This document shows positions 1 to 30,930 of a DNA stretch of 64,000 nucleotides, piece by piece. This DNA is from Pomacea canaliculata. Lineage: Eukaryota; Mollusca; Gastropoda; Architaenioglossa; Ampullariidae. The stretch's first letter is position 1; each line of letters opens with the position of its first letter. The position numbers and the translations under genes were made by a program. The notes under the pieces are model-generated. The model saw nothing but the letters and a program-made list of their open reading frames with translations. It did not search any database and was not told where the DNA came from. The DNA lies in contig NC_037590.1 in assembly GCF_003073045.1 (NCBI RefSeq), forward strand, positions 20,115,708-20,179,707, read 5' to 3'.

Positions 1-1690
1 CGGGTATCCCTAGCTTCACTTTGCTGATTAGTCATTGCATTTTATCTGTGTTCTGGTAGTAATGTTTGAAAATGTTTCGTTTATTAAATAACCTTAATCA
101 CCAAAAATATAGAAAAACACAACTGCCTCTCACTTCATGCAGCACTAACGACCTTTGCAGTCATTTTGCACAGTGGTAAACTGTTATCAGACTGGTTGAT
201 ATCTCGGTTCGAAAGACTACACGAGTGCCCACGATCGTACGATTGTTGCGAAACACTTTCTAAGGTTAGAAATGATAATTGGGGACTGAGTTCTGTTCTC
301 ATCGATAACAATTCATTGTTTTCTCTAAGGTATGAAAAACTGACAACAGGATGAGGATGATGGATAAAAGCTTATTAAAAACTGACAAAAATGAAATCCT
401 GATGGCTTAATTGAATGCTGTTAGGGTTTGACCTCTGTCTGCCTACCCAAAAGATGTCGTTTTCCACAAAGTAACGATAAATACTTATTATGAGCTCCGT
501 TAAGATTAGTACCATCCGACATTTTCTATGGACAAACTGTTAAGTTTGTACGTTGCAAGTCTGTGATAAAAAAAAACCTTTAAGAACGGGCTGGGGACTA
601 TGTCACTCCTTTCCTTCGTTCTCTGCACGGGTTACCCGTTCCTGTTTGCATTTAGCACAAATTATCCATACTGTGCATTAATTTCTTTGGATGCACTATT
701 TCTGCCTATTACTCCGAACTTCTCTTCCCTCACATCCCAACCAGAATCATTCGATCTCTTCCTCTGACCAGCTGCCGCCAAAACAGTATCGTATATGGTC
801 GCTAGATTTTTACCTGTGATGCAACAAAGAAGTGGAACCTCGTTTCTCTTTAATATATCCGCCACTTACCATTGCATGAGTTTTTTTAAAGTGCATTTTA
901 AAAAAAACTTTCCTTGAGCAGTACTCACTAAATGCAGTCCATTACTATTAACCTGCTACATTGCCCCTTTTTCTTCTCTTTCTTTCTTTCTCATCGATCG
1001 TTGTCCATCCTTCTGTTTCTTCACGTAGTAACACCATACAGCATTTTTCTTTCAAGCGCTGGGCTCATGATCCCATATAGGCGTGTTTCTAATTGTATAT
1101 ATTGTATATATTTATTGTTATCATTATTGTTAAAACATTTTAAAAAATGAAATCTTTGTTAGGTACAATAAAAATATGGCGAAGCGTTTATACCTTGCCT
1201 GTACTAGAAACAGTGTTAAGAAAAAGATTCGATCACGATGATGATGATGTAATGAACGATATAATTTTTAACCTCATATAATGCTGCGAGTTTAAAGGGA
1301 GCATTTTTTAAAATAGAGGTTTGTGATTATTTAATTGTTTATTAAGCATAGATGCATACAAAATTTATTTTCTATCTTATCAACACATCTTAAATTTAGT
1401 GCACCACGATAGTACATCGAGGGCTATTAAAAACATGGTGTGATAATTCAGAACGTAGTGCAGACTTGCGAGGTTACAATTGAGTGCAAGTGGTCTGAAT
1501 ATTGGCTTCACAAGCCTTGACCTGCTGTACAGCCACTTGCTAAGAAAATAAATGATGCTCGTGCACTTGCTCATTCATAAACTAATTATACACTATGTGA
1601 CGTTCTAGACTTAAAAAAAAACCCAAAACAACAACAACAACAAAATTAAAACAACAACAACAACAACAAACAAATCAAAAACTACAGAAC
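1..1690. other. No firm gene; region upstream of GAA-A
   Basis: I find no convincing coding exon here. Short open frames exist on both strands but show no recognisable domain and are low-complexity or pyrimidine-rich. One frame is worth noting: an ATG at 166 stays open to a good donor (AAG/GTATGA) at about 329 and ends in phase 2, which is the phase needed to join the GAA-A exon at 2428. It lacks the membrane anchor of the paralogue, so it is only a weak candidate for the missing first exon. Confidence 0.4.
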
Positions 1691-1699
1691 CATCAAGTC

Positions 1700-1934
1700 A
1701 ACTCTCTGACATTTCTAATCAAAATCAAATCAAAATCAAATCAAAACAGACTTTATTGTCTGCCCAGGAGGACAGAAATTTGTCTTTGCTCACATACCCA
1801 TACAGACATTTAACACACAGTTAGAAGTAAAAGTGAGGAGTAAAATAGTGTTGATTGCACCAGTCCATCAAAGCAGTGTATGTTTATCCTAACAACAAAC
1901 CTTGGGTGACCAAGGGCCTAAAAGCACTGCTTAA

Positions 1935-1968
<34 letters not shown>
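1700..1968 (+). repeat. LINE relic with reverse-transcriptase fragment and poly(A) run
   Basis: A short direct repeat of the unit tcaaaatcaaa (about 1718-1746) leads into a stretch that looks like the end of a dispersed retroelement. At about 1867-1938 the plus strand encodes VYPNNKPWVTKGLKALLNK, a motif typical of the linker between endonuclease and reverse transcriptase in non-LTR retrotransposons. It runs directly into about 30 adenines (1937-1967). Only this scrap remains; no catalytic RT motif is present. Family assignment beyond LINE is not possible from this fragment. Confidence 0.55.
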
Positions 1969-1969
<1 letters not shown>

Positions 1970-2427
1970 ATAACATGTCTGCTTCGCGGGTACATAAACT
2001 GCGAGATGCAAACTTCCAGCACGTCTGGGTGAAAATTATCACCGATGAGACTGAAAATGATGACACGATTAATGGAGTTGGGGCATTCCAAAACTTTAAC
2101 AGTATTAACACTGTTATTGCTTTTAATGTAAGGTTTTTATTGAGTAGAAACGGTGTATGAGATACACTTTTTTTGTGTTTATTTTGCTTTTTTTGGCATC
2201 ATCAGCATGTCTTTTGCAGTGTGAACGTCAACGTCGTTGACATAATCAACAAAACCTTCAGCCATTGTCGTTATGTGTTGCTGGTAGATTCCATAAAATG
2301 GGCAAAACTGTTAATTTACTGTTTTGATTTTGTAGATTTCATATAGGTCTTCATGTGCATTAATGTTTGTATGCTCACTGATCTATGATCTTAAAGTTAT
2401 AATGTATTTGTAACTTTTGGAATCTAG

Positions 2428-11529
<9,102 letters not shown>

Positions 11530-11715
11530 CCTGTCAAAAGGCTATCCAAGATGAGCAAATTTGATTAGTGTGACATAGTGCAACACCAATAACAACAATA
11601 GACCACAGACAGACTGCTAGCAAAATCCCTGTTATTGTAACCTGATCTCTAACCGCTTCTGTAGGTCTTTGGTTTCTCAAGAGAAGGATTTAAATATGAC
11701 GTATTTAATTTTAGA

Positions 11716-11721
11716 AATAAA
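11716..11721 (+). terminator. Probable poly(A) signal of GAA-A
   Basis: An AATAAA hexamer lies 187 bp after the GAA-A stop codon and is followed within 15-45 bases by T-rich sequence, as expected of a cleavage and polyadenylation site. Further AATAAA copies occur at about 11800 and 11890, so alternative sites are possible. Confidence 0.5.
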
Positions 11722-13478
11722 CGAAGTCATCATTTTTTTTCCAAAAAGGTGCTTTTTGTTTTACTTTTTCTTTACCTTAAGCATACATAATGTATTAGAA
11801 TAAACACACACACCTCAGTGCACTGATGCATGCCTTCAGAAACACATCGAAAAGAAGCTTAAATGTTTTATGACAGACAATTGGTCACAATAAAACTTTA
11901 CAACCAGCCTTTCCTTTAAAGGCAGCTGCCCCCAACATCAGCTTTTTTTTTTTTTTTTTATCTTTGTACTTTGTGTTAGAATGTTATGAACTCTCAATTT
12001 CTAACAGTGTTGTACTTGATAAATTAAATTTCAATCAAATTAACCAAGGCTGAATAAAAATGACAAGTGCACGTCACATTTTGTCAGATGGGCTGGTCCA
12101 AAGACATCCGCAGGCGGGGCGTAGCTTGCCCAGCCCTACTATAGAGAAATAAATAAACCACAGCTTTCCTCCATAAAAAAGTCCCCTCAGTGTTGTGACT
12201 GCATGACTGATCTAACCCTGTGTAACTATGAAAGGCATTGTATTTATTACACAAAAAACAAGAACAAAACAAAACAGCTGGTGCAAAGTGTATTAGAGTA
12301 CAGAAAATGAACAATATTCAGTGCAGTGGGGAAATATTTTTACCACCGACCCTGCAACAATGCAAAGCATGCCAGCTTAGTAAAAGATATTGTATGCGCT
12401 GGTAAAAAACATGCCCAAGACCAATACTCTATGGAGGAACTGAATTCATGCAAGTGATAAGTGTAAATCATGTGAAAGAAAACTGCATATCCATCTCAAC
12501 ATTTATGAAAAACAGAAGAAACACTGAAAACGAAAAGCTGGCTTCATAAACAAAATATATAAAAGACAAGAAAGCATTTTAAATAAGCTATCTGAGACAC
12601 AAGGCTCACAAATATGCTTGTTCAAGCATTCACCAAAAAACACTGATGTACATTCTTGCTTGCAAGAAGCTACGAGAATATGTCTTTACATTCAGTCTGC
12701 CATGGACATACGATCCCCATAAACCTTTGTAAGCAGAAAGCATTTGCACATGTGAATGTTATTCTACTGAAGCTTAAGGTTTCAAGTAATAAGCATCAGC
12801 TGCCACCTCTAACATGTCAGCAATAGTATGGTTCCTGATTATATTTATCTTAACATTCCCTTAAAAGACCTACTTACAAAAGGTATACAGGAAGTGTATG
12901 AAGCCAAATACAAATGCAGAACAAAACCTAGTGACCAATTGTGAATATCTAAGTTTGAAAGCTAATTTTAGCAATAAAGTCAGTTCTATAATACTCCCAC
13001 AAGCACCCTCAAATTTCAGCATGAAAACCAGTGAAATTTCATTTTAGTCCAACATATTTGCAGAAAATAAAGTATTATCAACAAAAAGATATTGTCATAA
13101 AGTTCCACAAACAACCTGCCATAATTTTTTTTTGCAACAAATTTTATTGAAAATTTAAAATCACCACCATTTACAAAAATGAAAGGAAAGTGGAGAGGGA
13201 GGCGAATAAAGAAGAAGGGAGGGAATCAATCAACTAATGCGTCAGACAACTCTTGTTACATCATTTTTAAAAGAACAGAAAGACACATATAATTACTATT
13301 ACTATGTTCTGAGTTTTAACACTGCTGAGGTTTAATTAATTGTTGTTAAACCTATCCTTAAACTGGATATAAATGTCCAGAAAATCAAGAACCATTGGGC
13401 AAAAATTGCTTGTCATCAGGACAGTGAAGACCACATGAAAGTGAGAAGCTTTACTTAGGGCATCTGAGGCTGAAGGTG

Positions 13479-13532
13479 TGCACCATACAGGTATTATAGA
13501 GTTCAATACCTGTATAATACCTGTATGGTGCA
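13479..13532. repeat. Perfect 20-bp inverted repeat (hairpin) 3' of TMEM11
   Basis: Bases 13479-13498 and 13513-13532 are exact reverse complements of each other, separated by a 14-base loop. The transcript of either strand could fold into a 20-bp uninterrupted stem. It lies about 2.7 kb downstream of the TMEM11 stop codon, possibly inside its 3' untranslated region. It could be a small-RNA precursor, an RNA-stability element or the remnant of a palindromic transposon; nothing in the sequence decides between these. Confidence 0.7.
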
Positions 13533-14688
13533 ACACGTCCAACAGTTGATCCAGCCATTGAACACGAACTTGACCCCTTAAAAAAGGGTTAAAGAAGAAA
13601 AGGCAGATATATATATATTTAAATGTGAAGGGTATGGAATTCAGGCTTATCCCAAGGTTCACATATGGGTCATTTACAGAGATAGCTGTCATTTTCTCTC
13701 ATTTATCTTCCTTCATCACCATTCTCTCCCAACTTATCCTTTCTTCACCTTCTTCCATAATGTAAATGAAGCATATGTGGAAGCCTTTTCCTCATTGAAG
13801 CAGGTCAAAGGTTCACTTTAATCCTGTTTATCTCAAAACACTGATTATAAGCAATCATGTCGGCCAGCTAATATTTGTCAAATAGTACAACCATGCTAAC
13901 AGACGAGAAACTATTGTTGGCATGATGTTGCAGATCAGTGCAACTGTATGATCAGAAGAAAAAAGTACTTTTTTTAAATAATAATGCAGATTTCCTGGAC
14001 TTGATTACAACACTTAAATGATTGCCATATACATAAGGCAAAATAATCACTTTATGCTTTCTTTGTATTTGAAGTATCTCAATATTTCTTTGGCTCAGTG
14101 CAGTAGTTTCTCCTGTGCAATTTTAAAAAAAAAAGCTTTGGTAGATACTGTAGTATATTAAGCATGGTGCAGTCAGCTGATGTTATTGTGATGGTGTCAA
14201 AGAATCAGAGAATTCTTAATAGGAATGTTAGACCTTATAGGTCTTTTACATCCTCAGCATAGAAGACAGCACAACACTCTTGCAAAGCCATTGACAAGCT
14301 CAAGTAGCAAAGTCAAAAGAACTTCAGACAGAATAGAAAGTGTCTTTTCATTACCTTTCATCTTCTTACATAAATATAATGGTCAAGGGATTGTTTCTGT
14401 CAAAATGCTGAATTTATCATGCTATTTTAAAATTTCAGAGTGACTTCCAAAAAAAAAAAAAAAACTATTTGAGAAATCCTGGAGTTTTATTGTTGAAGGT
14501 TTAGAGCAGCACACAATTAGCAAATCACATATGCATCCACAATTACATCACACAAACACATTCCTTACAGCAAAAGGTGTGGAGGTATTCTTTTTTAAGG
14601 TTAAGACCTCTTGCTGCCACCAGCTGTCAATAGTATCCTATTGATATTTTTTCCCACTGTGCAAAGCACTCTCCTAAGATGTACTGGT

Positions 14689-14697
14689 AAAAAAAAG

Positions 14698-14726
<29 letters not shown>
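14689..14726. repeat. A-rich homopolymer tract
   Basis: An almost uninterrupted run of adenines, broken by single G residues, between GAA-A and TMEM11. It could be the tail of a plus-strand retroposed copy, but no body with clear ends is visible upstream. Confidence 0.7.
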
Positions 14727-14729
<3 letters not shown>

Positions 14730-16202
14730 TGGTCTGCAGCACTTGTAAAGTTAACTGTTGCATGTTGTTTCTTGCTCATCATGAATGATGATGATGACGA
14801 TGACTGTATTGGTATGTGCTGTCTTCAAATAAATGACCACAATGCAGAAAGCCAGTTTATTCCAGATTTTTAAAAAAATGGACATTAACTTTTTACAGTT
14901 TACTCAGAGGAGTTTAATTACATTATCATGACTGCTAAGGATGAGGAGGAAACTGTAAAACATTAAGTTTACCTGTAGATCTGAGTATACATAGACACCT
15001 AGGCGCACATAATAGGGAAACACATCATGAAAATTTAAAATACAAGTACAGATTTATAAATGATATACCTAAATTCTTGGTTTAAGCATACAAATACTGT
15101 AGTAAGTGGAAATAATCACACATGTTCACAAATAATCAAGCAACAAGGGTTTGACAACAAAATAGAATCTGTCTTGTGCAAAAGATCTTGTCAACAGTAA
15201 CTTGACAAAAGAAAGTTAACTGCATGATGACATTGAAAATTTATATCTGAATTCAGTTTAAAACAGAATCCTCATGATAAACTAATGGTTGAATAAGGTA
15301 AACCTCTGACAGCTCTAAAGTTAACATCTGGCACAGTGGCTGAACAATTATAGCACATATTTTTAAGTCAAATTAATTAGGACACTGTGCTAAATGCTTC
15401 AAACCTTATGTCACAATAAAGGATAAACTTATCCTCACTTACAATACACATCCCCACACAAAATAATGTCATGTATTAATGCACACTATTTTGTATGCAT
15501 GCACACACACAAAATCCTACCCATGAATATTTCAGCTAAACAAATTATTCTGACTCAGATGAGTAAGAGTTTGGAAACAGAACTGAAAGATTAAAAACAT
15601 TAACTAATTGAAGACAGTAGTTTTAAGTGAAACATCACCTATGAGTGAACTTTCTCCTTAAGTCTCCTTGTTATAACCACTTTTGCTATCATATAAAATT
15701 ATAAAAATCTTCTAGTATAATTCTTAAAATTTTTAATATAAGCACATGCGAATTTTTCATAAAATCTACACAAAAAACCCATTGTTTTTGAAAATTGTAG
15801 AACTGCTGAACAGACATTATCATCTGGCTCATTATTTACTACAGTGACCATGCTGTTATTCAGGTTACTAGTTGGAGATTTATTCTGTTAGCAGCAATGG
15901 TGATATCACGGCAGGATAGGATAAATGATAAGAGGCAGACCAAAGAGAACTGGCTGTCACTTAATATCTAACCTGTCAAACTTATAAAGTGTTGATATTT
16001 CAACACTGATATTATCTCAGATGAGACCATGTGGCACTTTGTAATTCCAGTTTATCACATTATATCGGTATTCAGTCAGGATATCTTTCTAGAACTTAAG
16101 AATTCAATCTGTGAAAATAGTGAATCAATAAGCGCTTTAAACATGTGAACACTTGCAAGTCATTGCTTTGCTCTTTAATCTCAAATCTAAACTACTCAAT
16201 GC

Positions 16203-17131
16203 TTAATTAAAGTAACTCTTGTACAATTTATAACCACATACTGCTCCAGAAATCAACGAAATAGTGTTGTGCAAGATTTTACGACGAGTGTCATCTTTCC
16301 GGATAAGGATGACAGGGGTACTGCTTGAAAGTGAGTGTAAAGGTAATTTAGGCACTTTGTTCATGTTGGTCTCCACTTGGTATTTACAGCAGGGATCAAA
16401 CTGCCAGGATATTGCATACACACCAGCACAAATCACGCTCAAGAAACCCAGAGACATGAAGAGTTCATTTCTGTGAGGCCACATTCCTACACACACTAAT
16501 GAGCCAACTCCTGCCAGGACAGCAGTCTTGTGCAAGCAGTTTCCACACATGATCCACCTGGCAGCCTCATCTCCCAGTCTGGATGGTTCAATAACTATCG
16601 TCTGGACTCCCGCTTCTAAAGACTGATCAAGCTGAACTTCGAATTCTTCCTGTGAAGATTCATGTTCATATATCTCTCGTATCACTACGCAGTCCTTATA
16701 GTTTTGTGGCCTGAAAAAAATATAGGTATATAGGGAACCGATCAAATGTCACGTTGTGTGCTGTTAATAAAGGCAATACTAACTTTTAAATATCACCGAA
16801 ACGATTTATCTGCGATACATATAGCATGGCGCCATCAAAGAACTATATAGTAGTAACGTCCTTGTTCTTGTTTCCGTTTATTTAAAGAAGAGGTCGGAGG
16901 AGGTTACGAGTGGAAGAATTATCAATGCACAGAAAACGCTGATCCTCCAAATAAAAGGCAAAAGTTTTAATAACAATTATAGAAATGCAAGTCTATCTAA
17001 AATCATTGTATTAAAAATAGCTTAATCCCTTTCATGTTTATGAAAATCTATTTGCTTTTATATCATACACGCTAATACCACAAAAAGTCTGAAAATTAAT
17101 GTGTGTTCAACCTTGGTCCGAGTTCAGCCAT
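16203..17131 (-). CDS. TMEM11: TMEM11, mitochondrial inner-membrane protein
   Basis: TMEM11 (PMI in Drosophila) is a two-pass inner-membrane protein that binds the MICOS complex and shapes cristae. Two coding exons: 17112-17131 (start ATG at 17131, MAELGP) and 16203-16710, giving 174 residues against 192 in human. The exon 2 acceptor is a TTTTTTTCAG; joining it to exon 1 gives the family-like N-terminus MAELGPRPQNYKDC. Diagnostic stretches are IVIEPSRLGDEAARWI, GNCLHKTAVLAG, YAISWQFDPCCKYQVE and SSSTPVILIRKDD, which match the vertebrate protein closely. Two hydrophobic segments lie near residues 75-92 and 95-113. The start codon sits in an AAGATGGCT context resembling a YY1 site, common in mitochondrial housekeeping genes. 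The gene is convergent with GAA-A and head-to-head with GAA-B. An open frame continues past the splice acceptor, but that extension is intron. Confidence 0.93.
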
Positions 17132-17471
17132 CTTAGAGGGGAAAGAATCCCCAAGTCAAACAACTCATTTTTACAGTAGCCCCCCTTCTTCGAGATAAGA
17201 GAGCTACGAACTAATGTCCCTATATCGTCCACGAGTTAACGAAAACTTGCTTCTTGCAAACTTCCTTCAATATGTACGCACACAACACAAATCGAACACT
17301 TAGTAGTTGCTCAATGTTATCTGCACAGTTATCTGCAAAATAAGTACGGATGCACTTGTAAGAGATCAGCTGATTTATCCCGTGATGAATAATAAAAGCT
17401 GCGCGTGATAAGCGTTGCATTTGTGTGGAGTAGTTTGATGCACGAGAGAAGCGTCCAGTTTTGGTGTTAAA
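17132..17471. promoter_or_regulatory. Putative bidirectional promoter between TMEM11 and GAA-B
   Basis: Only 340 bp separate the two divergent start codons, so the promoters and 5' untranslated regions of both genes must lie here unless GAA-B has an upstream non-coding exon. The AAGATGGCT at the TMEM11 start fits a YY1-type initiator element. No TATA box at a convincing distance was found for either gene. Confidence 0.55.
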
Positions 17472-29313
<11,842 letters not shown>

Positions 29314-29766
29314 ATAAACAGTGGTGTTAAACACAACAGAAGCAGACTAAAGTGCTGCAGCCATTGCACTGGACAAATTTCTCAAGTGATGTTACAATCT
29401 TTTTAGTAATATCCAAATTATAAGTACAAGGGTAATTGCTATGAATCATTTCTCTACAAGTTAGTTCCCTTGATTTATTCCTGGGCAATTTCAGGTGCAA
29501 CTCTTTTGTGGTGGAAGCGAGTAAAACATTCAGCGATATTGCACTTGTTTTTGTGGCAAAGTTTTCAGAGTTACTAAGAAAAAATGTTTATATTTTTTTT
29601 TGCTATATTTTTTGTGTGAAAAATTGCACTTTTTGCTATAGTTTTTTTTATTGCTTTATGAAGCTAAGGTGATTTCGAAGATCATTTAGTGTGGAAAGAA
29701 AGGTGTCTCATAAATAGAAATAATTTCAGTGCTCAGCTATGTCCCCTAGTAGCATTTGGAGGAGGA
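29314..29766. other. GAA-B 3' flank; no gene
   Basis: AT-rich sequence that probably holds the 3' untranslated region of GAA-B. I see no coding exon and no clear AATAAA with a T/GT-rich follower at the usual distance apart from the one overlapping the stop codon. Confidence 0.4.
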
Positions 29767-29880
29767 CCCATGTGAGATGTTCGGTGACCATATGGGAAGC
29801 CTATATCGGCCCAACCGCCGAAAGCGCAAACAGGTCCGACCGTGGGCCGAGATGGGCTTCCTATATGGGAAACCCATGTG
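29767..29880. repeat. Imperfect palindromic repeat, about 114 bp
   Basis: The left half contains CCATGTG then CATATGGGAAGCC and CGGCCCA; the right half gives the complements TGGGCCG, GGGCTTCCTATATGGG and CCCATGTG in reverse order. The whole forms a long imperfect hairpin. Such ATATGGG-rich palindromes are common interspersed repeats in invertebrate genomes; no target duplication was seen. Confidence 0.65.
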
Positions 29881-29922
29881 AACCTAGATACCTTTTCCAG
29901 CTATTATTGGTAATTTTAGGTA

Positions 29923-30655
29923 CAGTCAAATCTCCCTACTATGCCACCCCTCTACTATGCCACTCTCGGTATTATGCCACTTTTGCTCGGTCCCGACTAT
30001 AAATTCAATGTAAAAAAAAATTTACTATGCCACCCCTACTCTCCCTACTATGCCACTTTTTTTGTGATTGTTAAAAGACACAAGTTGTGAAATTCCGCGC
30101 AGTGCTCGATTATTATACTGTATGGTAGTGTGGGACATTGCAGTTAGGTGGATAGAACATAGCACGCACACAGGAGGGTGGAGGCTGGCAATGTGGGGGG
30201 GGGGTGGTCGCTAGCCGGGTGACAGTCACGTGACAGAGGGAAGGTGTGAGGAGTCGACTAGCGACAGGATTCAGGTGCGCGGATGTGGTTGGGAGGGTGG
30301 AGGATGAAGAGGTGAGGGGAGAATGAGAGGAGACAGCTAGCGAAGCTGACGATTCTTGAGAGCTTTGGACCAGACCTGGGCAAAGGCCTCCTGTCTCTGA
30401 CCGGCCGCCCGCCAGTATATATACTATACATACAGTATTGGTAAAACTGAGTTAACTATATTAGTCCGGCCCTCTAAAACCATCCCAATGTCTCATGCGG
30501 CCCCTTGGGAAAATTAATTGCCCACCCCTGCTTTGGACTGACGGGTAACTTGAACAAATAAAGCCGTTTTTACGAACACTCTCTACTATGCCACTCTCCC
30601 TACTATGCCACTTTTGCTCGGTCCCGGTAGGTGGCATAGTAGGGAGATTTGACTG
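29923..30655. mobile_element. Tc/mariner-type MITE, 733 bp, inserted in the inverted repeat
   Basis: The ends are perfect inverted repeats beginning CAGTCAAATCTCCCTACTAT, flanked by TA at 29921-29922 and 30656-30657. Subterminal copies of CTACTATGCCAC recur inside both ends. The interior is GC-rich with no transposase frame and contains a second, smaller insertion at 30371-30530. Confidence 0.88.
30371..30530. mobile_element. hAT-type MITE, 160 bp, with 8-bp target duplication
   Basis: The element begins CAGACCTGGGCAAAGG and ends TTGCCCACCCCTG, hAT-style termini. It is flanked by an exact 8-bp direct repeat CTTTGGAC (30363-30370 and 30531-30538), the hallmark target duplication of hAT transposases. 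It is non-coding. Confidence 0.85.
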
Positions 30656-30930
30656 TATTTTGGCATATTCTGATTTACATTGTTTTTAAATCAGGATATG
30701 CCAAAATTCCTAGAACTACCAATAATATCAAATACATCAAAATAACACTATAAATGCCAAACAAAATGTTACAAAAAACAAACATGATTTGTCGTTTACT
30801 TATGTTTATTGTAATTGTTAATTAAAAATATGCAAATTTTTTTAAAAATTGACAGCTTTATGTGCAAGAATTTTAAAAACAAATGTCCAACTTTACATGT
30901 CCCCCGATGCATTCCCCTCCCCAGAACTAT

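Larger units (their letters stand above)
11722..16202. other. Convergent interval between GAA-A and TMEM11; no coding gene seen
   Basis: This 4.5-kb interval lies between two genes that point at each other. No exon of a recognisable protein was found on either strand. It contains homopolymer tracts (for example about 14689-14726, A-rich), a perfect hairpin at 13479-13532, and AT-rich sequence that probably includes the long 3' untranslated region of TMEM11. A TTTATT (AATAAA on the minus strand) at about 13144-13149 followed in the transcript direction by an A run is one candidate 3' end. Confidence 0.5.
29901..30728. repeat. Inverted repeat split by a nested transposon
   Basis: Arms: 29901-29920 continued by 30658-30676 on the left, and 30688-30728 on the right. 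Read without the intervening DNA, the left arm (TATTGGTAATTTTAGG, TA, TTTTGGCATATTCTGATTT) is the near-complement of the right arm, with an 11-base loop at 30677-30687. The left arm is interrupted exactly at a TA, where a mariner-type element is inserted. Confidence 0.75.

Noticed and set aside
932..1150. Hydrophobic 72-codon frame as a possible signal exon of GAA-A
   Set aside because: Pyrimidine-rich low-complexity sequence with no donor in the needed phase.
1855..2160. 101-codon frame with a lysine run before GAA-A
   Set aside because: It combines a LINE scrap with a poly(A) tract; not a gene.
16711..16745. N-terminal extension of TMEM11 in the long open frame
   Set aside because: It lies across a clear TTTTTTTCAG acceptor; joining to the 17112-17131 exon gives a better family match and a proper start.
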